39,921 nucleotides of DNA from Paracoccaceae bacterium (GTDB lineage: Bacteria; Pseudomonadota; Alphaproteobacteria; Rhodobacterales; Rhodobacteraceae). The position numbers and the translations under genes were made by a program. Below are positions 7,618 to 15,570 of the stretch, piece after piece. Where the stretch lies: positions 1-39,921 of the forward strand of contig JASJCC010000007.1 in NCBI GenBank assembly GCA_030066175.1, given 5' to 3'. The notes beneath the pieces were generated by a model that saw only the letters and a program-made list of their open reading frames with translations, searched no databases and was not told the DNA's origin. Positions within the stretch are counted from its first letter, which is position 1. Each line of letters opens with the position of its first letter.

Positions 7618-8585
7618 AGGATATGATCACAAACCTGCCCAGCTACGAGGACATGCTGGCCGCGCATGAGCGGATCAAGCCATATATCCACCGCACCCCG
7701 GTGCTGACCTCGTCTTACCTTAATGAGCTGACGGGCGCAGAGCTGTTCTTCAAGTGTGAGAACTTTCAGAAGGCCGGCGCCTTCAAGGTGCGCGGCGCGT
7801 CAAACGCGGTCTTTGGCCTGACCGACGAGATGGCCGAAAAGGGCGTGGCGACACACAGCTCGGGCAATCACGCGCTGTCGCTGAGTTATGCCGCGGGCCG
7901 TCGCGGTATCCCCTGCCACGTGGTCATGCCGCGGACAGCCCCACAAGCCAAGAAAGACGCCGTGCGCGGCTATGGCGGCATCATCACCGAATGTGAGCCG
8001 TCGACCACCAGTCGCGAGGCGGTGTTCGCCGAGGTGCAGGCCGAAACCGGCGCGGAATTTGTACACCCTTACAATGACCCGCGGGTGATCGCAGGTCAGG
8101 GCACCTGTTCCAAAGAGTTGATGGAGCAGACTGACGGTCTGGATGCGGTGATCGCGCCCATCGGTGGTGGCGGCATGGTGTCGGGTACCTGCCTGACGCT
8201 GTCGACCCTGGCGCCCGAGGTTGAGATCTACGCCGCCGAGCCGGAACAGGCCGACGACGCCTATCGCAGCTTCAAGGCCGGCCACATCATCGCCGACGAC
8301 GCGCCGCACACCATCGCCGACGGGCTCAAGGTGCCGCTGAAGGAAAACACCTGGCATTTCGTCAGCAACCACGTGACCGACATCCTGACCACCTCGGAGG
8401 ATGAGATCGTGGCGGCGATGAAGCTGACCTGGCAGCGCATGAAGATCATTATGGAAGCGTCCTGCGCCCCGCCGCTGGCCGCCATTCTGAAGAACCCCGA
8501 CGTCTTCCGCGGCAAGCGCGTGGGCGTGATCATTACCGGTGGCAATGTCGATCTCGACAAGCTGCCCTGGGTCGTCGGCTACTGA
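7614..8585 (+). CDS. bhcB: Beta-hydroxyaspartate dehydratase BhcB
   Basis: 323 aa fold type II PLP enzyme of the serine/threonine dehydratase family. The PLP lysine lies in FQKAGAFKVRGA, substrate/phosphate motifs are SSGNHALS and GGGGMVSG, and ITGGNVDLDKL is near the end. It removes water from (2R,3S)-beta-hydroxyaspartate to give iminosuccinate. Databases often label close relatives as EutB or threonine dehydratase, but the order bhcA-B-C-D identifies it. Its ATG overlaps the bhcA stop (ATGA), consistent with coupling. An 88-bp gap with two stem-loops separates it from bhcC. Confidence 0.93.
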   Translation: MKDMITNLPSYEDMLAAHERIKPYIHRTPVLTSSYLNELTGAELFFKCENFQKAGAFKVRGASNAVFGLTDEMAEKGVATHSSGNHALSLSYAAGRRGIPCHVVMPRTAPQAKKDAVRGYGGIITECEPSTTSREAVFAEVQAETGAEFVHPYNDPRVIAGQGTCSKELMEQTDGLDAVIAPIGGGGMVSGTCLTLSTLAPEVEIYAAEPEQADDAYRSFKAGHIIADDAPHTIADGLKVPLKENTWHFVSNHVTDILTTSEDEIVAAMKLTWQRMKIIMEASCAPPLAAILKNPDVFRGKRVGVIITGGNVDLDKLPWVVGY

Positions 8586-8593
8586 CCCATCGT

Positions 8594-8649
8594 GGCGGGG
8601 GCGACCCCGCCCGACCCCTCTCTTAGCTTTGACGCGGCTTTGAACCGCG
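8594..8649 (+). other. Two tandem stem-loops between bhcB and bhcC
   Basis: The first hairpin is GGCGGGG (8594-8600), loop GCGA (a GNRA-type tetraloop), CCCCGCC (8605-8611): seven perfect pairs. The second is CGCGG (8633-8637) / CCGCG (8645-8649) with a 7-nt loop. Neither is followed by a T run, so they are not intrinsic terminators. They may protect or process the mRNA inside the operon. The bhcC Shine-Dalgarno follows at 8661. Confidence 0.55.
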
Positions 8650-8673
8650 GCGCATCCGACAAGGAGTGAACTG

Positions 8674-9837
8674 ATGAAAGACCTGACGAATATCGACGAA
8701 CTTGAAGTGGGCTATGACGTGCCGGCCGTGCCCGGCATGGACGAAGCCGACATCCAGACCCCGTGCCTGGTGCTCGACCTCGACGCATTGGAGCGCAACA
8801 TCAAGAAGATGGGCGACTACGCTAAGGCGCACGGCATGCGCCACCGGGTGCACGGCAAGATGCACAAATCGGTCGACGTGGCCAAGATGCAGGTCGAGTT
8901 GGGCGGCGCCTGCGGCGTCTGCTGCCAGAAGGTGTCCGAGGCCGAGGTCTTTGCCCGCGGTGGCATCAAGGACGTGCTGGTATCGAACCAGGTACGCGAG
9001 CCGCAAAAGATCGACCGTCTGGCCCGCATGCCCAAGCTGGGCGCACGCGCGATCTGCTGCGTCGATGACATCGAAAACGTGGCCGACCTGTCGGCAGCCG
9101 CGCAAAGGCACGGCACCCAAATCGAATGCCTGGTCGAGATCGACTGCGGCGCGGGCCGTTGCGGCGTGACCACCACACCCGCGGTGATCGAGATTGCCAA
9201 GGCGATCGACGCGGCCCCGGGACTGAAATTCGCCGGGATCCAGGCTTATCAGGGCGCCATGCAGCACCTCGACAGCTATGAAGAGCGTCAGGGCAAGACC
9301 CAGATCGCTATCGACATGGTGCGCGACGCGGTTGATGGGCTGAAGGCCGAGGGGCTGGAGTGTGACATCGTCGGCGGCGGCGGCACCGGGTCCTACTACT
9401 TCGAGTCGAACTCGGGTGTGTATAACGAACTGCAGTGCGGCTCTTACGCCTTCATGGACGCCGATTACGGCCGCATCCTCGACAAAGAAGGCAAGCGCAT
9501 CGACGAGGGCGAATGGGAAAACGCTCTGTTCCTCCTGACCAGCGTGATGAGTCACGCCAAGGCCGACAAGGCCATCGTCGATGCGGGCCTCAAGGCGCAG
9601 TCGGTCGATAGCGGCCTGCCCTTCATCTATGGCCGCACCGACGTGGAATACGTCAAATGCTCGGACGAGCATGGCGTAGTGGCCGACCCCGATGGCGTGC
9701 TGAAGGTCAATGACAAGCTCAAGCTGGTGCCGGGCCACTGTGATCCCACCTGCAACGTGCATGACTGGTATGTCGGTGTGCGCAACGGCAAGGTCGAAAC
9801 CCTGTGGCCGGTGTCGGCCCGCGGCAAGGCCTACTGA
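8674..9837 (+). CDS. bhcC: Beta-hydroxyaspartate aldolase BhcC
   Basis: 387 aa fold type III PLP enzyme related to D-threonine aldolase. The alanine-racemase-like barrel starts with PCLVLDLDALERN; the likely PLP lysine is Lys62 in HRVHGKMHKS. The C-terminal domain ends with the divalent-metal motif GHCDPTCNVHDW. It condenses glycine with glyoxylate to (2R,3S)-beta-hydroxyaspartate, the carbon-joining step of the cycle. Shine-Dalgarno AAGGAG (8661-8666) sits 7 nt before the ATG. A long antisense open frame over this gene is a codon-bias shadow. Confidence 0.94.
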   Translation: MKDLTNIDELEVGYDVPAVPGMDEADIQTPCLVLDLDALERNIKKMGDYAKAHGMRHRVHGKMHKSVDVAKMQVELGGACGVCCQKVSEAEVFARGGIKDVLVSNQVREPQKIDRLARMPKLGARAICCVDDIENVADLSAAAQRHGTQIECLVEIDCGAGRCGVTTTPAVIEIAKAIDAAPGLKFAGIQAYQGAMQHLDSYEERQGKTQIAIDMVRDAVDGLKAEGLECDIVGGGGTGSYYFESNSGVYNELQCGSYAFMDADYGRILDKEGKRIDEGEWENALFLLTSVMSHAKADKAIVDAGLKAQSVDSGLPFIYGRTDVEYVKCSDEHGVVADPDGVLKVNDKLKLVPGHCDPTCNVHDWYVGVRNGKVETLWPVSARGKAY

Positions 9838-9846
9838 CCCCAAACA

Positions 9847-9907
9847 CACGCGGCGCAGACCTGTGCCGCGTGCCTGTTCCCGGTGTGCATGCGAGGGACA
9901 CGCCGGG
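9847..9907 (+). other. Two tandem stem-loops between bhcC and bhcD
   Basis: Hairpin one is CACGCGGC (9847-9854) / GCCGCGTG (9865-9872), eight perfect pairs with a 10-nt loop. Hairpin two is CCCGGTGTG (9879-9887) / CACGCCGGG (9899-9907), nine pairs with one G-U. No T tract follows. The arrangement mirrors the pair in the bhcB-bhcC gap, suggesting a shared role in mRNA stability or processing. Confidence 0.5.
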
Positions 9908-9962
9908 AGCAGCTTAATCCCCAAGACGACGACAGGGGCGCAGCGCCCGGAAAGGAGACGGT

Positions 9963-10964
9963 ATGGCCGACGGAAATGGAGCAATGCCGGCAAACCTTGT
10001 GACCATCGTGCCAGAGGGTGAGATTGCCGGGCTGATGACGCCCGAGGCGGCGTTTGACGCGGTCGAAGCCACTTTTGCCGCCATGGCAACCGGGGCAGCC
10101 TACAACTTTCCAGTCATTCGCGAAGCGATCGGCCACGCCGACGCGCTTTACGGCTTCAAGTCCGGCTTTGACCGCGACAGCCTGGCCATGGGTCTGAAAT
10201 CTGGCGGTTATTGGCCGGGGAACGAGGCCAAGGGCCTGACCAACCACCAGTCCACCGTGATCCTCTTTGACGCCGATACCGGCCGGGTCAAGGCACTGGT
10301 GGGCGGCAACCTGTTGACCGCCTTGCGCACCGCTGCGGCCTCGGCCGTGTCGATCAAACATCTCGCCCGCCCCGACGCCAAGGTACTGGGCATGATCGGC
10401 GCTGGCCATCAATCCGCCTTTCAGATGCGCGCCGCCGCGTCCCAGCGCCGGTTTGAAAAGGTGATCGGCTGGAACTATCACCCGGAAATGCTGAGCCGGC
10501 TGGAAGACACCGCCAGCGAACTTGGCCTGCCGTTCGAGGCCGTCAGCCTCGAAGATATGGGCGCTCAGGCGGACGTGATCATCACCATCACCTCGAGCTT
10601 TGCCCCGCAGCTGATGGCCGATTGGGTCAACCCCGGCACCCATATCTCCTGCATGGGCACCGACACCAAGGGCAAGCAAGAGGTTGAGGCAGCGCTCTTG
10701 GCCCGCGCCACGGTATTCACCGATGAGATCGCCCAGAGCGTCAGCATTGGCGAGGCGCAACACGCCATCGCCGCTGGCCTGATCGCCGAGAGCGACATCG
10801 CCGAGATCGGTGCCGTGATCAACGGCACCCATCCGGGCCGCAGCTCGGACGACGAAATCACGCTCTTTGATGGCACCGGCGTTGGCCTGCAAGACCTTGC
10901 CGTGGCCGCGAAAGTGGTAGAGCTTGCCGAGGCAAAAGGTGTGGCCGCACACGTGCCGTTCTGA
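9963..10964 (+). CDS. bhcD: Iminosuccinate reductase BhcD
   Basis: 333 aa member of the ornithine cyclodeaminase/mu-crystallin family. The substrate-binding lysine is in LYGFKSGFD, and the Rossmann NAD-binding motif is KVLGMIGAGHQSAFQMRA. It reduces iminosuccinate to L-aspartate with NADH, closing the beta-hydroxyaspartate cycle and regenerating the amino donor used by BhcA. Relatives are often annotated EutC or ornithine cyclodeaminase; position as fourth gene of bhcABCD decides the call. The ATG at 9963 follows AAAGGAG at a good distance. Confidence 0.92.
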   Translation: MADGNGAMPANLVTIVPEGEIAGLMTPEAAFDAVEATFAAMATGAAYNFPVIREAIGHADALYGFKSGFDRDSLAMGLKSGGYWPGNEAKGLTNHQSTVILFDADTGRVKALVGGNLLTALRTAAASAVSIKHLARPDAKVLGMIGAGHQSAFQMRAAASQRRFEKVIGWNYHPEMLSRLEDTASELGLPFEAVSLEDMGAQADVIITITSSFAPQLMADWVNPGTHISCMGTDTKGKQEVEAALLARATVFTDEIAQSVSIGEAQHAIAAGLIAESDIAEIGAVINGTHPGRSSDDEITLFDGTGVGLQDLAVAAKVVELAEAKGVAAHVPF

Positions 10965-10975
10965 CACGCCGTCTT

Positions 10976-11026
10976 CTGCGCGGCACGACCACCCGAGATC
11001 GGGACGATTTCACTGCCGCGCAGGAG
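10976..11026 (+). promoter_or_regulatory. Nested hairpin that overlaps the Shine-Dalgarno of the GAPDH-like gene
   Basis: A perfect 10-bp inverted repeat, CTGCGCGGCA (10976-10985) and TGCCGCGCAG (11014-11023), encloses an inner hairpin CCCG-AGAT-CGGG (10992-11003). The 3' arm ends inside the ribosome-binding site AGGAG (11022-11026) of the gene at 11033. The fold would partly hide that site, so translation of the downstream gene could be conditional. No T run follows, which argues against a simple terminator. Confidence 0.55.
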
Positions 11027-11032
11027 TAACAC

Positions 11033-12019
11033 ATGCGCCTTGCGATAAACGGATTTGGCCGGATCGGACGGACGATCCTGCGCCAGCTTCTGACCTCCCC
11101 CGCGCATGCCGACATCGCGATTGCGCGGATCAACGACATCGCACCGGTCGAGACGCTGGCCTACCTCTTCAAGTATGACAGCGTCTATGGCCCCTATCCC
11201 GGGCATGTGGATTTTGACGCGGGTCACCTGATTGTCGACGATCACCGCATCCCGGTGACCGACACCCCCGATGTGGCCGCGTTGCAGCTGGACCACATTG
11301 ACCTCTTGATGGAGTGTACCGGCAAACTCGCCACACGCGCGCAGGCCAAGGCCGGGTTGCACAGCGGGGCGGCACAGATGCTGATCTCCGGCCCTTGTGA
11401 CGGCGCCGACATGACTTGCGTGTTGGACGCCAACGAAGGCGAGATGGCGGATCACCGGATCATCTCCAACGCGTCCTGCACCACAAACGCCATGGCCCCG
11501 TTGCTCAAGGCGCTGCACGCCACCTGCGGCATCAGCCGTGGGCATATGACAACCGTGCATGTCTATACTGGCAGCCAGCCAATGGTGGACGCGCCGCGCG
11601 GGGCGACTTTGGCGCGGTCGCGGGCTGGCGCCGTGTCGATGGTGCCGACCACCACCAGCGCTACACGGCTGATCGATGGTGTTCTGCCGCAAATCGCCGG
11701 CCGGGTGACCGGGGCGGCGGTGCGGGTACCGGCGATCTCGGTCTCGGCCATCGACTTGGTGGTCACTTTGAAGCGTCCCCCGGCGAACATGACTGACAGT
11801 TTGCGCCAGATCGCCGAGGCCTCCCCCGTCATAGCCGCGATCAAGGATGCCTGCGTGTCAACCGATCTGCGCGGCCGGCCCGAAAGCCTGATCATCGCGC
11901 TCCCCGAAACCGTAGTCAGCGGCCCTCAGGTCCGGATCCTCGGTTGGTACGACAATGAATGGGGGTTTTCGGCCCGGATGATCGACTTGGCCCGCCTGAT
12001 GGTGGCGCGCGATCTGTAA
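11033..12019 (+). CDS. GAPDH-like phosphorylating aldehyde dehydrogenase
   Basis: 328 aa. The NAD fold starts AINGFGRIGR with an IARIND strand end; the catalytic Cys is in SNASCTTN, the base His in MTTVHVYTGSQ, the phosphate-site Arg in GRVTGAAVRVP, and the end is the canonical GWYDNEWGFS. It is thus a complete glyceraldehyde-3-phosphate or erythrose-4-phosphate dehydrogenase-type enzyme, but diverged (ISGPCDGADMTCV replaces the usual segment) and slightly short. Placement after bhcD rather than with glycolytic genes suggests a dedicated aldehyde substrate. The Shine-Dalgarno is partly in a hairpin. Confidence 0.8.
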   Translation: MRLAINGFGRIGRTILRQLLTSPAHADIAIARINDIAPVETLAYLFKYDSVYGPYPGHVDFDAGHLIVDDHRIPVTDTPDVAALQLDHIDLLMECTGKLATRAQAKAGLHSGAAQMLISGPCDGADMTCVLDANEGEMADHRIISNASCTTNAMAPLLKALHATCGISRGHMTTVHVYTGSQPMVDAPRGATLARSRAGAVSMVPTTTSATRLIDGVLPQIAGRVTGAAVRVPAISVSAIDLVVTLKRPPANMTDSLRQIAEASPVIAAIKDACVSTDLRGRPESLIIALPETVVSGPQVRILGWYDNEWGFSARMIDLARLMVARDL

Positions 12020-12072
12020 GCTCGCGACGCTGGTATTCGCGGGCGTTTTGCCAGCCCATCGCATTTTCTCGT

Positions 12073-12103
12073 TTGACAGACCGCCGCCCGCCCCCGCCAT
12101 ATG
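12073..12103 (+). promoter_or_regulatory. Possible sigma-70 promoter before the ammonia-lyase-like gene
   Basis: A perfect -35 hexamer TTGACA (12073-12078) is followed after 18-19 bp by a weak -10 (CATAT region, 12097-12103). The 5' UTR would be very short, ending in AGGAGG just before the ATG at 12122. This could give the last three genes transcription independent of bhc. The weak -10 limits confidence. Confidence 0.35.
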
Positions 12104-12121
12104 CAGGGGACAGGAGGCGCA

Positions 12122-13186
12122 ATGACACCCAAGCTGATCCACAACCGGTTTCGCGGCACGGACGACTTCGACCTGCCCGAGGGCATCCCCTTCCCAACTG
12201 CCGACGTCGCCCCGGTGCAGGCGCTGCTGGCACAATGCCCGGCGCATGCGCAGACGCCTTTGACATCCCTGCCCGACCTGGCCGCGCAACTGGGCATCGC
12301 CAGCCTGCATGTAAAGGATGAGCGTGGGCGCATGGGCCTCGGCAGTTTCAAGGCGCTGGGCGCGGCGCATGTGATTGCCTGCGATGCGGTGGCAACCGGG
12401 GCTGAAGACCTCTCCACCGCCCTGAACGGCCAGACCTATGTCACCGCCAGTGCCGGCAATCACGGCCTGTCGGTCGCTGCCGGCGCACGGATTTTCGGTG
12501 CAAAAGCGGTGGTTTACCTCTCCGACACCGTCCCGCACAGCTTTGCCGAAAAGCTCGCCGCCAAGGGTGCCGAGGTGGTGCGCGCGGGCCGCGATTACGA
12601 GGCCAGCATGGACGCCGCCGCCGAAACCGCCGCCGCCAAGGGCTGGACTCTTTTGTCCGACAGCAGCTGGCCTGGCTATGTGGAGCGGCCACATGTGCTG
12701 ATGCAGGGCTATCTGGCCCTGATGGCCGAGGTGGCCACGCGAGTCCCAGACCCGCCAACCCATGTCTTTGTGCAAGCCGGCGTCGGCGGTCTCGCCGCCG
12801 CGGTCGCCGCTGCCACGCGGGCCTATTGGGGCGACGCGCCGCGGCTGATCGTGGTCGAGCCCACCGCCGCGCCGTGCATCGCCGCGGCGCTGGAGGCCGG
12901 GCATTTTGTGGCAACGCATGGCCCGGTGTCCTCGATGGGGCGGCTTGACTGCAAGGAGGCGTCGCTGATCGCCCTGCGCGGCTTGGCCCGCGACGCGGAC
13001 GCGGTGATGACGCTCAGTGACGCGCAGGTTGAGGCGGCCTTGCCGGGGTTGGCCGATCTGGGCCTTGCCACCACCCCCTCGGGCGCGGCGAGCCTTGTGG
13101 CGCTGCACCATGCGGACAAGGCGGCACTCGGACTGACGCCGGGCTCGCGCGTGCTGACCTTTGTCACCGAAGAGCCCGCCGCGTGA
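12122..13186 (+). CDS. Diaminopropionate ammonia-lyase-like PLP enzyme
   Basis: 354 aa fold type II PLP enzyme. It aligns with diaminopropionate ammonia-lyase along its length: VKDERGRMGLGSFKALGA (PLP lysine Lys77), SAGNHG, DSSWPGY, MQGYLALMAE and QAGVGGLAAAV. That enzyme splits 2,3-diaminopropionate to pyruvate and two ammonia. It is about 40 aa shorter than E. coli YgeX, and the acidic residue of the YgeX TDGNHG motif (Asp120, the base for the D-isomer) is Ala here. It may therefore be specific for an L-substrate or use another diamino or hydroxy-amino acid. Start ATG 12122 follows AGGAGG. It overlaps the next gene by 4 bp. Confidence 0.75.
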   Translation: MTPKLIHNRFRGTDDFDLPEGIPFPTADVAPVQALLAQCPAHAQTPLTSLPDLAAQLGIASLHVKDERGRMGLGSFKALGAAHVIACDAVATGAEDLSTALNGQTYVTASAGNHGLSVAAGARIFGAKAVVYLSDTVPHSFAEKLAAKGAEVVRAGRDYEASMDAAAETAAAKGWTLLSDSSWPGYVERPHVLMQGYLALMAEVATRVPDPPTHVFVQAGVGGLAAAVAAATRAYWGDAPRLIVVEPTAAPCIAAALEAGHFVATHGPVSSMGRLDCKEASLIALRGLARDADAVMTLSDAQVEAALPGLADLGLATTPSGAASLVALHHADKAALGLTPGSRVLTFVTEEPAA

Positions 13187-14322
13187 CCGATTGGCCGGCA
13201 GAGCACGCGGCCCGTCTGAGGCGGGCGCAGGCTCTGATGGCCCGAAACGATTTGGCCGCCCTTTTGCTGACAACCGAGCCGGAAATCCGCTATTTCACAG
13301 GTTTTCTGACGCGGTTCTGGGAAAGCCCGACGCGCCCCTGGTTCCTGATCGTGCCCACCTCCGGCGCGCCCGTGGCGGTGATCCCGTCGATCGGGGTCGA
13401 CCTGATGGCGCGCTGCGGGGTGGCCGACATCCGCAGCTGGACATCACCCGACCTGACGGATGACGGGATAAGTCTGCTGACGGAGACCCTGCAGGAACTG
13501 GCGCCCGGAGGCCGGATTGGCGTGCCGTCGGGGCACGAGACACATGTGCGGATGCCGATGGCGGACTACCAACGCCTGGCTTCGTCCACCCACCTGACCG
13601 ACGACAAGGGAATCCTGCGCAGCTTGCGGATGGTGAAGTCCGAGGCGGAGATCGCCTTGATCCGCCAGGCCTGCCACATCGCGGCGCGCGCCTTTGCGCG
13701 GGTGCCCGAGATTGCCCGCGCGGGCGTCGCGCTCGACCAGGTGTTCCGCGACTTTCAGCGCCTCTGCCTCGAGGAAGGCGCCGATTGGGTGTCTTACCTG
13801 GCGGGGGCGTCGAACCAAGGCGGCTATGCCGACGTAATCTCCCCCGCCACGTTACGGCCCCTTGCGCAAGGCGACGTGCTGATGCTGGACACAGGACTCG
13901 TCCACCAAGGCTATTTCTGCGATTTCGACCGCAATTTTGCGGTTGGGGTCCCGTCGCCGGAAGTGCCGGACGCTCACGCCAAGCTGATCGAGGCGACGCA
14001 AGCCGGCTTTGCCGCCGCCCGCCCGGGAGCAACGGCGGCCGATCTCTTTCACGCGATGAACGCGATCTGCACCGGGGACGCCGCGGTGAGCGATGCCGGG
14101 CGGCTGGGCCACGGGCTGGGCATGCAACTGACCGAATGGCCCTCGCTGATCCCCACGGATCACACCGAACTGACCGAAGGCATGGTGCTAACGCTGGAGC
14201 CCGGCGTGTCTCTGCCCGGCGGTAAACTCATGGTACATGAGGAAAACATCGTGATCCGCGCTGGCGGTGCCGAGTGGCTCTCACCCCCCTCCGGCCCAGA
14301 CATCCTTGTGCTGGAGGGCTGA
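13183..14322 (+). CDS. M24-family metallohydrolase (Xaa-Pro dipeptidase / ectoine hydrolase type)
   Basis: 379 aa with GTG start overlapping the preceding TGA (GTGA). The N-terminal creatinase-like domain (LLLTTEPEIRYFTGF) is followed by the pita-bread domain with all five metal ligands: Asp in MLDTG, Asp in FCDFDRNF, His in GHGLGMQ, Glu in TLEPG and Glu in VHEENIV. M24 enzymes of this class cleave amide bonds, including Xaa-Pro peptides, creatine and the ectoine ring (DoeA/EutD). Location between an ammonia-lyase and a EutA-like gene favours a small amide or cyclic substrate over a general peptidase. The exact substrate is unknown. Confidence 0.8.
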   Translation: MTDWPAEHAARLRRAQALMARNDLAALLLTTEPEIRYFTGFLTRFWESPTRPWFLIVPTSGAPVAVIPSIGVDLMARCGVADIRSWTSPDLTDDGISLLTETLQELAPGGRIGVPSGHETHVRMPMADYQRLASSTHLTDDKGILRSLRMVKSEAEIALIRQACHIAARAFARVPEIARAGVALDQVFRDFQRLCLEEGADWVSYLAGASNQGGYADVISPATLRPLAQGDVLMLDTGLVHQGYFCDFDRNFAVGVPSPEVPDAHAKLIEATQAGFAAARPGATAADLFHAMNAICTGDAAVSDAGRLGHGLGMQLTEWPSLIPTDHTELTEGMVLTLEPGVSLPGGKLMVHEENIVIRAGGAEWLSPPSGPDILVLEG

Positions 14323-14323
14323 C

Positions 14324-15058
14324 ATGCGGTTCGACTACGCCACCGAGCCCGCCGAAGAAAAGCGAATTGGCCTGATCGTGTTGCAAACCGACGAGAGCCT
14401 TGAGCGTGACATGCGCACGCTGTTGCCGGCATCCGTCAACCTCATGGTCAGCCGCATCCCCAGCGGGTTGGAGGTGACGAAATCCACTTTGGCTCAGATG
14501 GAGGCGGACTTGCCCGCGGCCGCCGCGCTTCTGCCGCAAGCGCAGCCTTATGCGGCGATCGGCTATGGCTGCACCTCGGGCAGCGCGGTGATCGGCCCCG
14601 CGCGGGTGCGTACCTTGGTCGAGGGGGCCGCGCCGGTCGCCCAGGTCACCAACCCAGTGACCGCGCTGCTGGCCGCCTGTGAAGCCCTCGGCATCAAGCG
14701 GCTGGCGATCCTGTCGCCGTATGTCGAGGCGGTCTCCAAACAGCTGCGGGACGTGCTGGCCGAAGAGGGCATCGCGTCGCCCACGTTTGGCAGTTTCGAA
14801 GAGGCCGAAGAGGAAAAAGTCGTCCGCATCGCGCCCGCATCAATCACTGCGGCGGCCACGGAATTGGCGGGACAGGCGGAGGTCGATGCGGTGTTCCTGT
14901 CCTGCACCAATCTGCGGACGCTGGATGTGATCACACCTTTGGAAGAAACGCTGGGTCTGCCGGTGCTCAGCTCAAACCTGGTGCTCGGCTGGCACCTGAT
15001 GCGCCTGGCCGGCGTGACACCCCGAACCGGAGCGCCCGGGCGTCTAATGGCGATCTAA
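14324..15058 (+). CDS. EutA / maleate isomerase / Asp-Glu racemase superfamily protein
   Basis: 244 aa. Two half-domains each carry a catalytic-type cysteine: GYGCTSGSAVIGP and FLSCTNLRTLD. The SCTNLR motif is typical of maleate cis-trans isomerase and of the EutA proteins found in ectoine-degradation operons. The start ATG is 1 bp after the M24 stop, so it belongs to the same transcript. Likely a racemase or isomerase acting on a small dicarboxylic or amino acid. Its 3' end overlaps the convergent trmO gene by 4 bp. Confidence 0.75.
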   Translation: MRFDYATEPAEEKRIGLIVLQTDESLERDMRTLLPASVNLMVSRIPSGLEVTKSTLAQMEADLPAAAALLPQAQPYAAIGYGCTSGSAVIGPARVRTLVEGAAPVAQVTNPVTALLAACEALGIKRLAILSPYVEAVSKQLRDVLAEEGIASPTFGSFEEAEEEKVVRIAPASITAAATELAGQAEVDAVFLSCTNLRTLDVITPLEETLGLPVLSSNLVLGWHLMRLAGVTPRTGAPGRLMAI

Positions 15059-15540
15059 TCGAGCCCCTTGGCCCGCGCCTGCACCGTGTAACCACAGCGG
15101 TCGGGCTTCACATCCAAGAGCGGCGTGCCGTCCAGGCAATCGAGGCCACGGACGATCAACGTATTGCCCTCGCGCCGCTCCAGCTTGACCACCGAGGTTC
15201 CGATCGGGTTCGGCCGCAAAGGTGAGCGCAGCGAGAACGTCCCGCGGACCTCGCCATCCGCCTTCGGGCTCTGCGACAGCAGATCGCGCCGCGCGCGGTG
15301 CAGCCAATAGAGCAGCTCAAGATGCGAATGGCGCTCGATCCCCTGCAAGGCCGGCGCGAATTCCGGCCGCAACTCGACCCGGCATTCCGGGCCGTCAAAA
15401 CTGCCCTGGCGGGGGCAATCATCCCGGATCTGGAAAGGCGTGCGCAACACCCCGATAAAGACCAGCCCCGCATCGTCCGCCGCCAGCGGTCTGTCCAGCA
15501 CGGTCTCACCGGGGCGCAAGGCGTCTCCATGGTGGGTCAT
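15055..15540 (-). CDS. trmO: tRNA N6-threonylcarbamoyladenosine N6-methyltransferase TrmO (UPF0066)
   Basis: 161 aa. The signature of the TrmO/YaeB family is present: RTPFQIRDDCPRQG near the N-terminus, then ELLYWLHRA, and RSPLRPNPIGTS followed by LDCLDGTPLLDVKPD. TrmO methylates t6A37 in threonine tRNAs using S-adenosylmethionine. Good Shine-Dalgarno (GGGAGGG) before the ATG at 15540. It is last in the minus-strand run, 30 bp after the SMP-30 gene, and has no evident functional tie to it. Confidence 0.88.
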   Translation of the reverse strand: MTHHGDALRPGETVLDRPLAADDAGLVFIGVLRTPFQIRDDCPRQGSFDGPECRVELRPEFAPALQGIERHSHLELLYWLHRARRDLLSQSPKADGEVRGTFSLRSPLRPNPIGTSVVKLERREGNTLIVRGLDCLDGTPLLDVKPDRCGYTVQARAKGLD

Positions 15541-15570
15541 TGGCCCTCCCCTGTTTTCATGCCCGAGCGG

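Noticed and set aside
8623-10089. Long antisense open frame (488 codons) over bhcC
   Set aside because: It mirrors the GC-rich codon pattern of bhcC, has no family signature and would lie opposite a well-supported gene.
6427-10964. Ectoine utilisation genes eutB and eutC
   Set aside because: bhcB and bhcD are related to EutB and EutC, but the linked BhcA, BhcC and the divergent IclR regulator match the beta-hydroxyaspartate cycle.
11033-12019. Main glycolytic GAPDH
   Set aside because: Catalytic residues are present, but the protein is diverged and lies in an amino-acid catabolic cluster without other glycolytic genes.
13183-14322. DMSP lyase DddP
   Set aside because: DddP is also an M24-family roseobacter protein, but this gene has the ordinary five-ligand M24 set and sits with EutA- and lyase-like genes; no feature specific to DddP could be seen.
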